DNA from: UPXZ01 sp964345395
Lineage (GTDB): Bacteria; Bacteroidota; Bacteroidia; Bacteroidales; Paludibacteraceae
NCBI GenBank assembly: GCA_964345395.1
Contig: CAYFRA010000026.1
Span: forward strand, 1-22,141
Length of the DNA: 22,141 nt
Direction of reading: 5' to 3'
Position 1 is the stretch's first letter, and each line of letters opens with the position of its first letter. The translations under genes were made by a program, and so were the position numbers. Below, piece by piece: positions 8,228-15,627 of this stretch. The notes beneath the pieces were generated by a model. That model was not told where the DNA came from. It was given only the letters and a program-made list of their open reading frames with translations, and did no database searches.

Positions 8228-8518
8228 ATGAATAGTCGTCATCAAATATTAGCAAATGAAATCGAAGAAAATGTCGATAAATTATTGGATCAACTAAAAG
8301 TTTTGAAAGAAGAGAATAAAAGAATAAACTCTCTTCTTAAACAAAAAAATGAAGAGTTGAAACAGTCACATCGCGATATTCTTAATTTGCGTGACGATTT
8401 AAGAGTATTGGAGTCAGCTCAAGGAATTTCTGGCACAGGAAACCCACAGCTATCCATTCAATATCTAAACAGTTTAGTGCGAGAGGTTGATAAATGCTTA
8501 ACACTGTTAAAGTTATAA
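8228..8518 (+). CDS. Small coiled-coil protein paired with ZapA (ZapB-like)
   Basis: The 96-residue product is soluble. Its first two thirds (about residues 5-70) form a charged heptad-like coiled coil (KVLKEENKRINSLLKQKNEE), followed by a short tail with a helix (about 76-96). No catalytic motif is seen. In other Bacteroidetes a similar small coiled-coil protein precedes ZapA. By position and architecture it may be a Z-ring-associated factor akin to ZapB, but sequence similarity to E. coli ZapB is not obvious. Its stop is 5 bases before the ZapA start, so the two are surely cotranscribed. The ATG at 8228 is preferred over an in-frame TTG at 8210 because the promoter at 8171-8201 would start transcription at about 8208. 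Confidence 0.7.
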   Translation: MNSRHQILANEIEENVDKLLDQLKVLKEENKRINSLLKQKNEELKQSHRDILNLRDDLRVLESAQGISGTGNPQLSIQYLNSLVREVDKCLTLLKL

Positions 8519-8523
8519 GCAAA

Positions 8524-8811
8524 ATGAAAGATAATAAAAAATTTACCATACATATTACAATAAACGGTATCAGAATACCTCTTGAAATTCCATTCGAACA
8601 AGAGAGTATTTATCGTGATGCTGAAAAGATTGTATCGGGTTATATCGAATCTTTTAGAGCCGAAATTAATCCGAGTAGTATGGAAGAATTGATGACATTG
8701 GTTGCTTTACAGTTGGCTGTAATCATTACAAAAGAGCAAGCCTTTGAAAATATCAACCCTTTAGTAGAAACAATTGAGAGAGTGAACGAAAAAATCATTG
8801 AAGCCATTTAA
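8524..8811 (+). CDS. zapA: Cell division protein ZapA
   Basis: ZapA is a small cytosolic protein that binds FtsZ and bundles protofilaments at the division septum. The 95-residue product has the family layout. An N-terminal beta-rich globular head (FTIHITINGIRIPLEIP, about residues 6-22) is followed by a helix with EKIVSGYIESFR. A long C-terminal helix for dimerisation follows (about 45-95), including the ALQLAVI stretch typical of the family. The frame could open earlier at 8494, inside the previous gene. The ATG at 8524 gives the expected N-terminus and avoids the overlap. RNase Y follows on the same strand after 134 bases. Confidence 0.85.
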   Translation: MKDNKKFTIHITINGIRIPLEIPFEQESIYRDAEKIVSGYIESFRAEINPSSMEELMTLVALQLAVIITKEQAFENINPLVETIERVNEKIIEAI

Positions 8812-8945
8812 TCATTTGGCTGAAGGTTTAATCTTTGTAAAACAATTTTTTTGACGCATTATTTTGTTTGTTTTTTTCAATACTTTATTGGAATCGACAA
8901 ATTAAAATAATGTGTTTTTTTTAGTATAAACAAATATAAATAAAT

Positions 8946-10469
8946 ATGGTAACATTGATAATTGTGGCAATTGTTTTTCTTGCACTTGGATTTGTGGCAG
9001 CCTATCTTATGTTGGGTGTTTTTAACAAAAAAGTGAAAAGAGAAATGGAAGCTGAGGCTGAATTGCTCAAAAAGAATAAGGAAATTGAGGCAAAAGAACA
9101 CTTTTTAGCTTTGAAATCAGAACATGAACAACAGGTACAGAAACGAAATTCAAAATTACAATCACAAGAGTCTCGATTGCAGCAAAGGGAGTTGCAATTA
9201 AATCAACGACAAGGGGAGCTGCAACGTAAAAATAATGAATTGAATCAAATTAGTGAAGAACTTAAGCAGCAATCACATTATTTAGAATTAAAGACAAATG
9301 AGGTAAATAATATCGAAAAGAAAGCCTTGCAAGAGTTAGAAAATATTTCGGGTTTGTCTGTTGAGCAAGCTAAAGAAAGATTGATTGAGAACCTTAAAGA
9401 AGAAGCAAAGGCAGAAGCAATATCTTATGTGAATGATATTGTAGAAGAAGCTAAGATGACTGCAAATAAAGAAGCAAAGAGGATAGTGGTCAGCACCATA
9501 CAGCGTGTAGCAACGGAGGTAGCGGTTGAAAACTCAGTAACGATATTTCATATTGACTCTGATGAGATCAAAGGTAGGATTATTGGACGAGAAGGTAGAA
9601 ATATTCGAGCTTTGGAAGCGGCTACAGGAGTTGAAATTATAGTTGATGACACGCCAGAAGCCATTGTGCTTTCAGGTTTTGATCCGGTAAGACGAGAAAT
9701 AGCTCGATTGTCATTACACAATTTAGTAAGTGATGGACGTATTCATCCAGCTCGCATTGAAGAGGTGGTTAATAAAGTGAGAAAACAAATTGACGAAGAG
9801 ATTATCGAAACCGGTAAACGAACTGTGATAGATTTGGGTATCCACGGTTTACACCCCGAGTTGATTCGTTTGGTAGGTAAAATGAAGTACAGATCATCTT
9901 ATGGACAAAATCTTCTTCAACACTCACGAGAGGTAGCCAATCTGTGTGCCACAATGGCATCTGAGTTAGGGCTAAATCCAAAATTAGCTAAACGTGCTGG
10001 TCTGCTTCACGATATTGGTAAAGTGCCTGATGATGAGCCCGAGTTACCACACGCACTGCTCGGAATGAAGTTGGCTGAAAAATACAAAGAAAAACCTGAT
10101 GTCGTAAATGCCATTGGTGCTCACCACGATGAGATAGAGATGGAAACGATGTTGGCACCCGTTGTGCAGGTATGCGATGCTATTTCAGGAGCTCGTCCAG
10201 GTGCACGTCGTGAAATCGTAGAAGCTTATATCAAACGTTTGAATGATTTAGAGAATTTAGCATTATCTTACCCAGGAGTTCTTAAAACTTACGCTATACA
10301 GGCTGGTAGAGAGTTGCGCGTAATAGTGGGAGCTGATAAAATGGATGATAAAGAAACTGAATTGCTATCTTATGATATTGCAAAGAAAATTCAGAACGAA
10401 ATGACTTATCCTGGACAAGTTAAAATAACCGTGATACGTGAAACAAGAGCAGTGAGCTACGCAAAGTAG
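8946..10469 (+). CDS. rny: Ribonuclease Y
   Basis: RNase Y is a membrane-anchored endoribonuclease that initiates mRNA decay. The 507-residue protein has every expected part: an N-terminal transmembrane helix (about residues 3-25), a long Glu/Gln/Lys-rich coiled coil (about 28-150), a KH RNA-binding domain with GRIIGREGRN at 210-219, and an HD metal-dependent phosphohydrolase domain with His355-Asp356 in LLHDIGK. A C-terminal domain completes it, in which SYPGV and AGRELRVIVG are typical. Length and order match the family closely. It lies 134 bases after zapA; I see no clear promoter in that spacer, so read-through from the zapA cluster is possible. A strong terminator follows at 10495-10533. 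Confidence 0.96.
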   Translation: MVTLIIVAIVFLALGFVAAYLMLGVFNKKVKREMEAEAELLKKNKEIEAKEHFLALKSEHEQQVQKRNSKLQSQESRLQQRELQLNQRQGELQRKNNELNQISEELKQQSHYLELKTNEVNNIEKKALQELENISGLSVEQAKERLIENLKEEAKAEAISYVNDIVEEAKMTANKEAKRIVVSTIQRVATEVAVENSVTIFHIDSDEIKGRIIGREGRNIRALEAATGVEIIVDDTPEAIVLSGFDPVRREIARLSLHNLVSDGRIHPARIEEVVNKVRKQIDEEIIETGKRTVIDLGIHGLHPELIRLVGKMKYRSSYGQNLLQHSREVANLCATMASELGLNPKLAKRAGLLHDIGKVPDDEPELPHALLGMKLAEKYKEKPDVVNAIGAHHDEIEMETMLAPVVQVCDAISGARPGARREIVEAYIKRLNDLENLALSYPGVLKTYAIQAGRELRVIVGADKMDDKETELLSYDIAKKIQNEMTYPGQVKITVIRETRAVSYAK

Positions 10470-10494
10470 TAGCATAATTGCATAAAGCATAACC

Positions 10495-10533
10495 AAAGGC
10501 ACAATCTTTTTTAATTGAGATTGTGCCTTTTTT
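10495..10533 (+). terminator. Rho-independent terminator of rny
   Basis: A perfect 13-bp stem (AAAGGCACAATCT at 10495-10507 with its complement at 10518-10530) encloses a 10-base loop and runs into six Ts. It separates rny from the AddB-like gene, which therefore needs its own promoter in 10534-10601. Only imperfect -7 boxes (such as TATATTTA at 10559-10566) are visible there. Confidence 0.9.
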
Positions 10534-10601
10534 ATCTTTATTTTTTTATTCTAAATGTTATATTTACTAACTTAGCTGAGTTATCAATCATTTTGCAAAT
10601 T

Positions 10602-13484
10602 ATGAAGTCATTTCTTTACCAAATTGCATCTCTGTATTATGATAAATATGGAGACAGTATTAGAAAATTTACGTTTGTTTTTCCAAACAAGCGTGCAGGT
10701 TACTTTTTTCAAAAACATTTGTCAAAACTGATTGATAAAGTAGTTTTTTCACCTCATGTGATAGCTATCAATGATTTGTTTTATAGCTTATCAGACCTGA
10801 AACTTACTGATAGAACCAAAGAGATATTTCGACTATACCATATATATAAAGGCTTACATGGGGGTACTGAATCTTTTGATGATTTTGTGTTTTGGGGAGA
10901 TGTGCTGCTTAGCGATTTTGATGATATAGACAAATATCGATTAGATGCCAAGCAGATATTCACCAATATTCGTGATTTGAATGAGATTAAAGATGTGTTT
11001 GACTATTTAACTGACGAGCAACGCAAAGCGATAATGCAGTTTTGGAGTCATTTTTTGCCCGAAACAGATAAGGAGACAAAGAAAAATTTTGTGGAAATAT
11101 GGCGAATATTATTTCAATTGTATGAAAACCATCGTAGTCAGTTGCGAGCGGAGGGCTTGGCTACTGAAGGTATGATTTTACGAGAAGTGGTAGATCGATT
11201 AGAGAGCAGTACTAAAAATAATCTTTTTGAAGATAAAAACTTTGTTTTCATCGGATTTAACGCATTAAATCCTTGCGAAAAAGCACTTTTTGTAGAACTG
11301 AAAAAACGAGAAAAAGCCGATTTCTACTGGGATTATTATGCTGATGAGTTGATTGATATTGAAAATAATGCATCACTGTTTCATAAAGATAACTTACGCG
11401 ATTTTCCATCAAAATTTGAATTAGAAATATCAAATCTAAATTCATCATTTAAGGATAAATCAATCGAACTTTTGGCAATTCCTTCGGCTGTTGGGCAGGT
11501 AAAGATGGTTCATAATATCCTTGATGAAATCAACCAAAATGACAATCCACACAGCTCTTGGATCAATACCGCTGTGGTTATTCCTGACGAAAAACTTCTC
11601 GAACCTATGCTCTACTCTCTACCTCAGCATATAGACTCAGTTAACATCACAATGGGCTATCCGCTCAGTACAACTCCGGTTGTAAGCTTGGTCGAAGCTG
11701 TTTTTGAATTGTATCGCAGGCGTAATTCAAAAGGTGATTTTTATCATAAAGCTGTCAAGTCAATCTTGAATCATCAAATGATTTATCCACTTTGCAAATT
11801 GGCAGCCGATGATATATTAGATAAAATGGTCTCTGGCAATTTTATCTATGTAAATGAAAATGTTTTTGAGGATAATATACTCTTACAAACTATTTTCAAG
11901 AGAGACTTAGAAAATGAGCAATTCTTAGAGTACTTGCTTGCCATCTTATTAAAACTTTTAGAGTTAAATGAAGATGCCGATGATTTGTCTGTTGACTTTT
12001 TGTATCAATATTTTATTACAGTTAATCGACTGAATGATGTGATTAGAGAGTCTGATAACCTTGATATGTCTCTTGAAACATTACATCGGTTTTTGCGACA
12101 GCTGGTTAGTGGTATAACTATTCCATTTGAGGGTGAGCCTCTTAATGGATTGCAGATTATGGGAACACTTGAAACACGAGGTTTAGATTTTGAGAATTTA
12201 ATAATTTGCTCATTTAATGAAGGTGTATTTCCCAAAGGACAAAGTAGTGTTAGTTTTGTGCCTTACAATTTAAGACGTGCGTTCAATTTGCCTACTGAGG
12301 AGTATCACGATGCAATTGCTTCATACAACTTTTATCGCTTAATTCAGCGGAGTCAAAATATCTACTTCCTTTATGACAGCCGAACCGATGGAATGCAGAC
12401 AGGTGAGGTTAGTCGTTACTTCTATCAACTTCAATATCACTACGGAGTAAAGATAAACGAGCATAATATTGTATATAAAGTAAACTTGCCAGATGAAAAA
12501 CTAATAGAAGTGCAAAAAACGGATGAGATAATGAAAAAGCTCGAAGTTTTTCTTCATAATGATTCATCTGCAAGAAGCTTGTCACCCAGCTCTTTGAATA
12601 CATATATTGATTGTCCATTGAAGTTTTACCTTGCATATGTCGAAGGTTTAAGAGAGATAGATGAAGTGGAGGAGGCTGTTGAGGCTGCTATGTTTGGCAC
12701 ACTCTTACACTTTGTTATGGAACATATTTACAAACGTTTTGAAGGTGAAATGGTCCATAAATCACATTTGCAACCCATTCTCGATAATGATATTCTGATT
12801 GATAAATTGATTAGAAAAGCCTTTTTAGTTGAATTTTATAATCAAAAGGATAAAAATGAAGAGACAGAGATTGTTATTGAGGGTGAAAAAATACTTGCAG
12901 CAAAAGTAATCAAAAAGCAAATCAAAGAAATTATAAAGTTGGATATAGAACGAACTCCTTTTTTATACATTCAATCTGAAAAGAATATAAAAATTAAACT
13001 GCCCATTTTTGATGGTAAGTTAGAGGTGAATTTGATGGGAAAGATTGATAGAGTTGATCAAAAGGATGAAATTATTCGTGTGCTTGATTACAAAACAGGC
13101 AGAGATAAATTGGAATTTAAAAACTTAGAACAAGTTTTTGAAAAAGATGGCAAGAATAGACCAAAAGTAGTGTTGCAAACTCTTTTATACAGCTTGCTTT
13201 ATCAGATAGAAACCGATACGGCACGTATTTCACCTGAGGTGTTATCGGTTCGTGAAGTCTTCAAGGGAGATATCTCAACTCAGTTGAGGCAAAAAGATAA
13301 ATCAAGCAAAATCGATCAATTGCTTGTAGATTTTAATGATTATAAGGATGAGTTTATGGAGAAGCTAATAAATGTATTAGAAGAAATATTTGATCCTGAA
13401 ATTGCCTTTTCTCAATGCAAAAATACAGATTTGTGCAAGTATTGCCCTTTTATAAATATCTGTAATAGACAAGTAGGTGAGTGA
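10602..13484 (+). CDS. AddB-like PD-(D/E)XK exonuclease/inactivated helicase subunit
   Basis: The product is the AddB-type subunit of an AddAB/RecBCD-like double-strand-break resection enzyme. The 960-residue protein has a helicase-like body and a C-terminal RecB-family nuclease domain. The nuclease core is visible as GTLLH (near 695) and the catalytic Asp829-Tyr-Lys831 in VLDYKTGRD. Cysteines flanking the nuclease (Cys671 in DCPLKFY, then Cys945, Cys948 and Cys954, with a further Cys939) fit the AddB 4Fe-4S arrangement. No Walker A motif is seen at the N-terminus, where FVFPNKRAGYFF stands instead, so this subunit is probably not an active ATPase. The ATG at 10602 (MKSFLYQIASLYYDKYG) is chosen because the frame upstream runs back into the rny terminator. 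Its partner AddA is not next to it. Confidence 0.88.
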   Translation: MKSFLYQIASLYYDKYGDSIRKFTFVFPNKRAGYFFQKHLSKLIDKVVFSPHVIAINDLFYSLSDLKLTDRTKEIFRLYHIYKGLHGGTESFDDFVFWGDVLLSDFDDIDKYRLDAKQIFTNIRDLNEIKDVFDYLTDEQRKAIMQFWSHFLPETDKETKKNFVEIWRILFQLYENHRSQLRAEGLATEGMILREVVDRLESSTKNNLFEDKNFVFIGFNALNPCEKALFVELKKREKADFYWDYYADELIDIENNASLFHKDNLRDFPSKFELEISNLNSSFKDKSIELLAIPSAVGQVKMVHNILDEINQNDNPHSSWINTAVVIPDEKLLEPMLYSLPQHIDSVNITMGYPLSTTPVVSLVEAVFELYRRRNSKGDFYHKAVKSILNHQMIYPLCKLAADDILDKMVSGNFIYVNENVFEDNILLQTIFKRDLENEQFLEYLLAILLKLLELNEDADDLSVDFLYQYFITVNRLNDVIRESDNLDMSLETLHRFLRQLVSGITIPFEGEPLNGLQIMGTLETRGLDFENLIICSFNEGVFPKGQSSVSFVPYNLRRAFNLPTEEYHDAIASYNFYRLIQRSQNIYFLYDSRTDGMQTGEVSRYFYQLQYHYGVKINEHNIVYKVNLPDEKLIEVQKTDEIMKKLEVFLHNDSSARSLSPSSLNTYIDCPLKFYLAYVEGLREIDEVEEAVEAAMFGTLLHFVMEHIYKRFEGEMVHKSHLQPILDNDILIDKLIRKAFLVEFYNQKDKNEETEIVIEGEKILAAKVIKKQIKEIIKLDIERTPFLYIQSEKNIKIKLPIFDGKLEVNLMGKIDRVDQKDEIIRVLDYKTGRDKLEFKNLEQVFEKDGKNRPKVVLQTLLYSLLYQIETDTARISPEVLSVREVFKGDISTQLRQKDKSSKIDQLLVDFNDYKDEFMEKLINVLEEIFDPEIAFSQCKNTDLCKYCPFINICNRQVGE

Positions 13485-13531
13485 TAGCTGTTCAAATTTT
13501 TTCAACTTAAAATTTCGCAGAATATAAATAA

Positions 13532-13574
13532 ACAGAAGCCCCAATTTGTGTTTGTTGCACGTTGGGGCTTCTGT
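13532..13574. terminator. Perfect 13-bp hairpin between convergent genes (probable bidirectional terminator)
   Basis: ACAGAAGCCCCAA (13532-13544) pairs perfectly with 13562-13574 around a 17-base loop, in which GTG/CAC can pair further. It lies 47 bases after the AddB-like stop and between convergent genes. Neither side has a proper T tract, so it may block read-through, stabilise 3' ends or act in another way. Confidence 0.55.
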
Positions 13575-13628
13575 GTTATTGCAAATGTTCAATAAATAAT
13601 TTTTTATCTTCGATGATTAGTACTAACA

Positions 13629-13659
13629 CAGTTTAATGGATACTCCATTAAGAAAACTG
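13629..13659. repeat. Inverted repeat just downstream of nadC
   Basis: TTAATGGA (13633-13640) and TCCATTAA (13644-13651) form an 8-bp stem with a 3-base loop. CAGTT and AACTG outside it can extend the stem past a small bulge. It starts a few bases beyond the nadC stop. Without a T tract it is more likely a 3'-end stabilising hairpin than a classical terminator. Confidence 0.4.
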
Positions 13660-13662
13660 TTG

Positions 13663-14505
13663 TTAAATAGCTTTGAAACTCATATCTAAGCTTACCACCG
13701 AATGAGTCAAAGCTCCAACTGATATATAATCTACACTACATTCGGCGTACGCTCTAATGTTTTTGATTGTGATGCCGCCCGATGACTCTGTTTCAACTCG
13801 TCCATCTATAATCTCAACAGCTTTTCGGGTATCTTCAACGCTGAAATTGTCCAACATAATTCGATCAACTCCTCCGTTATCAAGTGCTTGTTGTAATTCA
13901 TCAAAACTACGAACTTCTAATTCTATTTTCAACTCTTTATTGTTTTCAGCTAAGTAGCGTTTGGCACCCTCAATTGCCTCAACAATTCCACCCGCAAAAT
14001 CAACATGGTTGTCTTTTAGCAAAATCATATCATACAGCCCGATTCGATGATTGGCACCACCACCAGTTTTCACTGCATATTTTTCAAGCATTCGTAGCCC
14101 TGGTGTAGTTTTTCGGGTGTCCAACACTTTGGTTTTAGTACCTTTAAGCTCCTTCATATATTCAGATGTACGAGTTGCTACTCCGCTTAATCGTTGCATA
14201 ATGTTGAGCATCAGTCGTTCTGTTTGAAGAAGTGAATGCACTTTGCCTTCTACTACAAAAGCTATGTCACCATGTTGCACTTCAGCTCCATCTTCAATAA
14301 AAACCTCCATTTTCAACTCAGGGTCGAAGTATTTGAAAATCTCACGGGCTACATCAACACCGCAAAGAATTCCCTTGTCTTTGATTATTAATTGCGATTT
14401 GCCCATTGCATCAGCAGGTATGCTGGCTAACGTAGTGTGGTCTCCATCGCCGATATCTTCGGCAAACCAAATTGGAATTTGTGAAATAAAATCTTTATTC
14501 ATCAT
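13663..14505 (-). CDS. nadC: Nicotinate-nucleotide pyrophosphorylase (quinolinate phosphoribosyltransferase)
   Basis: NadC makes nicotinate mononucleotide from quinolinate and PRPP in de novo NAD synthesis, a cytosolic step. The 280-residue length is typical. Family landmarks run in order: EDIGDGDHTT near residue 16, LLQTERLMLNIMQRLSGVAT near 92-112, DTRKTTPGLR near 129-138, TGGGANHRIGLYD near 147-159, the KDNH loop, the metal/phosphate-binding IMLDNF near 219, and SGGIT near 241. All substrate-binding Arg/Lys/His positions look intact. The start is the first of two tandem ATGs (14505 or 14502). The first overlaps the stop of the DUF4783 gene as ATGA, which suggests translational coupling. 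No nadA or nadB is adjacent. Confidence 0.95.
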   Translation of the reverse strand: MMNKDFISQIPIWFAEDIGDGDHTTLASIPADAMGKSQLIIKDKGILCGVDVAREIFKYFDPELKMEVFIEDGAEVQHGDIAFVVEGKVHSLLQTERLMLNIMQRLSGVATRTSEYMKELKGTKTKVLDTRKTTPGLRMLEKYAVKTGGGANHRIGLYDMILLKDNHVDFAGGIVEAIEGAKRYLAENNKELKIELEVRSFDELQQALDNGGVDRIMLDNFSVEDTRKAVEIIDGRVETESSGGITIKNIRAYAECSVDYISVGALTHSVVSLDMSFKAI

Positions 14506-14900
14506 TCTGTTTCTATTCTGATTTGTTGTATTAATGTTGTGTTATTTACGTTGCGAGTAAGAATGTAAACTCTAAAGTTGCCTTTTGTTGTGCTGAGTGA
14601 GCCAATCATAAAGCTTGAAGCACTTTTACCACTGTTATGTGCCAAATTAAAATTTTTGACAGGATTAGTTTTGAAAAAATCATTCAAAATTCCTACAGCT
14701 TGTTGTTTACTATAAATGTCTTTTTTGTTCGCAATAATTAATTCTACATTTTTATTCAAATATTGCGAGATTTTGCTTGCATTCCCTTGTCGCATCGACT
14801 CAACAATAGCATTTTGAATAGGACTTTGTTCTTGTCCCCATGCCATTGGAGTAAATCCAAGAAAAACAATTAAAGTAATGAGTAAATTAATTTTTTTCAT
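14502..14900 (-). CDS. DUF4783 family exported protein
   Basis: The 132-residue protein has an N-terminal signal peptide (MKKINLLITLIVFLGF, probable cleavage near residues 22-23 in AWGQE). The mature domain of about 110 residues resembles the DUF4783 family, whose fold is NTF2/SnoaL-like. Conserved-looking parts are IVESMRQGNASKISQYLNK and the segment around ILNDFFKTNP. No catalytic residues stand out, and the function is unknown. Its stop codon overlaps the nadC start by 4 bases, so nadC translation probably depends on it. From memory, a DUF4783 gene often sits beside nadC and near rlmH in Bacteroidales. The pairing may reflect shared transcription and not shared function. Confidence 0.8.
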   Translation of the reverse strand: MKKINLLITLIVFLGFTPMAWGQEQSPIQNAIVESMRQGNASKISQYLNKNVELIIANKKDIYSKQQAVGILNDFFKTNPVKNFNLAHNSGKSASSFMIGSLSTTKGNFRVYILTRNVNNTTLIQQIRIETE

Positions 14901-15046
14901 ATCTTTTTTTATATATTTTTATTATTAATAAGAAAAAGCATTGGTGAAATTTCTAAGAATTTGGAAAAAATGAGAATAACTTAGGTAAAAACTTGATGTT
15001 TACGCAAAAAAGTACAAAATTTGTAGTTAGTTATTCAATCTTTTTG

Positions 15047-15054
15047 CAAAGTTA
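15047..15054 (-). promoter_or_regulatory. Candidate -7 box for the DUF4783-nadC operon
   Basis: On the minus strand TAACTTTG matches the -7 consensus exactly and is followed by C as is common. No TTTG is at the right distance behind it, and it would give a leader of about 140 bases. The call is therefore tentative. The 249-base divergent spacer 14901-15149 otherwise shows only the rlmH promoter candidate and a short palindrome, TACAAA-A-TTTGTA (15013-15025). Confidence 0.3.
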
Positions 15055-15086
15055 TTGAAACTTAGAAGAACTTATGCTTATCTTTG
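15055..15086 (+). promoter_or_regulatory. Candidate promoter of rlmH and the histidine kinase
   Basis: A perfect -7 box, TATCTTTG (15079-15086), follows a TTG (15055-15057) after 21 bases. Transcription would start near 15093, giving a leader of about 57 bases to the rlmH ATG. Confidence 0.5.
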
Positions 15087-15149
15087 GTATATTTTTATAA
15101 ATAACAGTGCAAAAATTGAGCCAAATCAATTGTTGTATAAGAAAAGAGA

Positions 15150-15623
15150 ATGAAGATAAAGTTTATAGTTGTTGGTAAAACGTTAGATAAAAGCTTAATA
15201 AAGCTTGTAGATGAGTATGTAGCTCGATTGAAGCACTATGTTTATTTCGAAGAATTAATTATTCCAGAATTAAAACAAACAAAAAAAATGAGCATCGAGC
15301 AACAAAAAGAGCGTGAAAGCCAATCAATTCTCTCTAAAGTAGGCAGCAATGATTATTTGATTTTGTTGGATGAGAAAGGAAAAGAGATGACTTCAATGGA
15401 GTTTTCGCAGTTTTTTGAGCAAAAGTTTAATTCCTCTATTAAATTGGCTGTTTTTGTGGTAGGAGGTCCATACGGATTCTCACAAGAACTTTATAACAGG
15501 GCTAACGAGAAGATTTCTTTATCAAAAATGACTTTTTCGCATCAAATGATAAGGCTTTTCTTTGTGGAGCAAGTATATCGGGCTATGACTATAATACGTG
15601 GTGAGCCCTATCATCATCAATAA
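15150..15623 (+). CDS. rlmH: 23S rRNA (pseudouridine1915-N3)-methyltransferase RlmH
   Basis: RlmH is a SPOUT-class, SAM-dependent methyltransferase acting on pseudouridine 1915 in helix 69 of 23S rRNA in assembled ribosomes. At 157 residues it matches the family (about 155-160). Landmarks are the N-terminal MKIKFIVVGK, LLDEKGKEMTS, the SAM-binding knot with FVVGGPYGFS near residues 105-114, the MTFSHQMIRLFFVEQVYRA segment, and the C-terminal GEPYHH that ends the family. The gene is complete and ends 4 bases before the ATG of a large histidine kinase on the same strand. The kinase frame also stays open inside the rlmH end, which is a coincidence of frame. Confidence 0.96.
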   Translation: MKIKFIVVGKTLDKSLIKLVDEYVARLKHYVYFEELIIPELKQTKKMSIEQQKERESQSILSKVGSNDYLILLDEKGKEMTSMEFSQFFEQKFNSSIKLAVFVVGGPYGFSQELYNRANEKISLSKMTFSHQMIRLFFVEQVYRAMTIIRGEPYHHQ

Positions 15624-15627
15624 AATA

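Noticed and set aside
8812..8945. Possible 6S RNA in the zapA-rny spacer
   Set aside because: In E. coli the 6S gene follows zapA, but this spacer is only 134 bases, is very T-rich and shows no long bulged hairpin.
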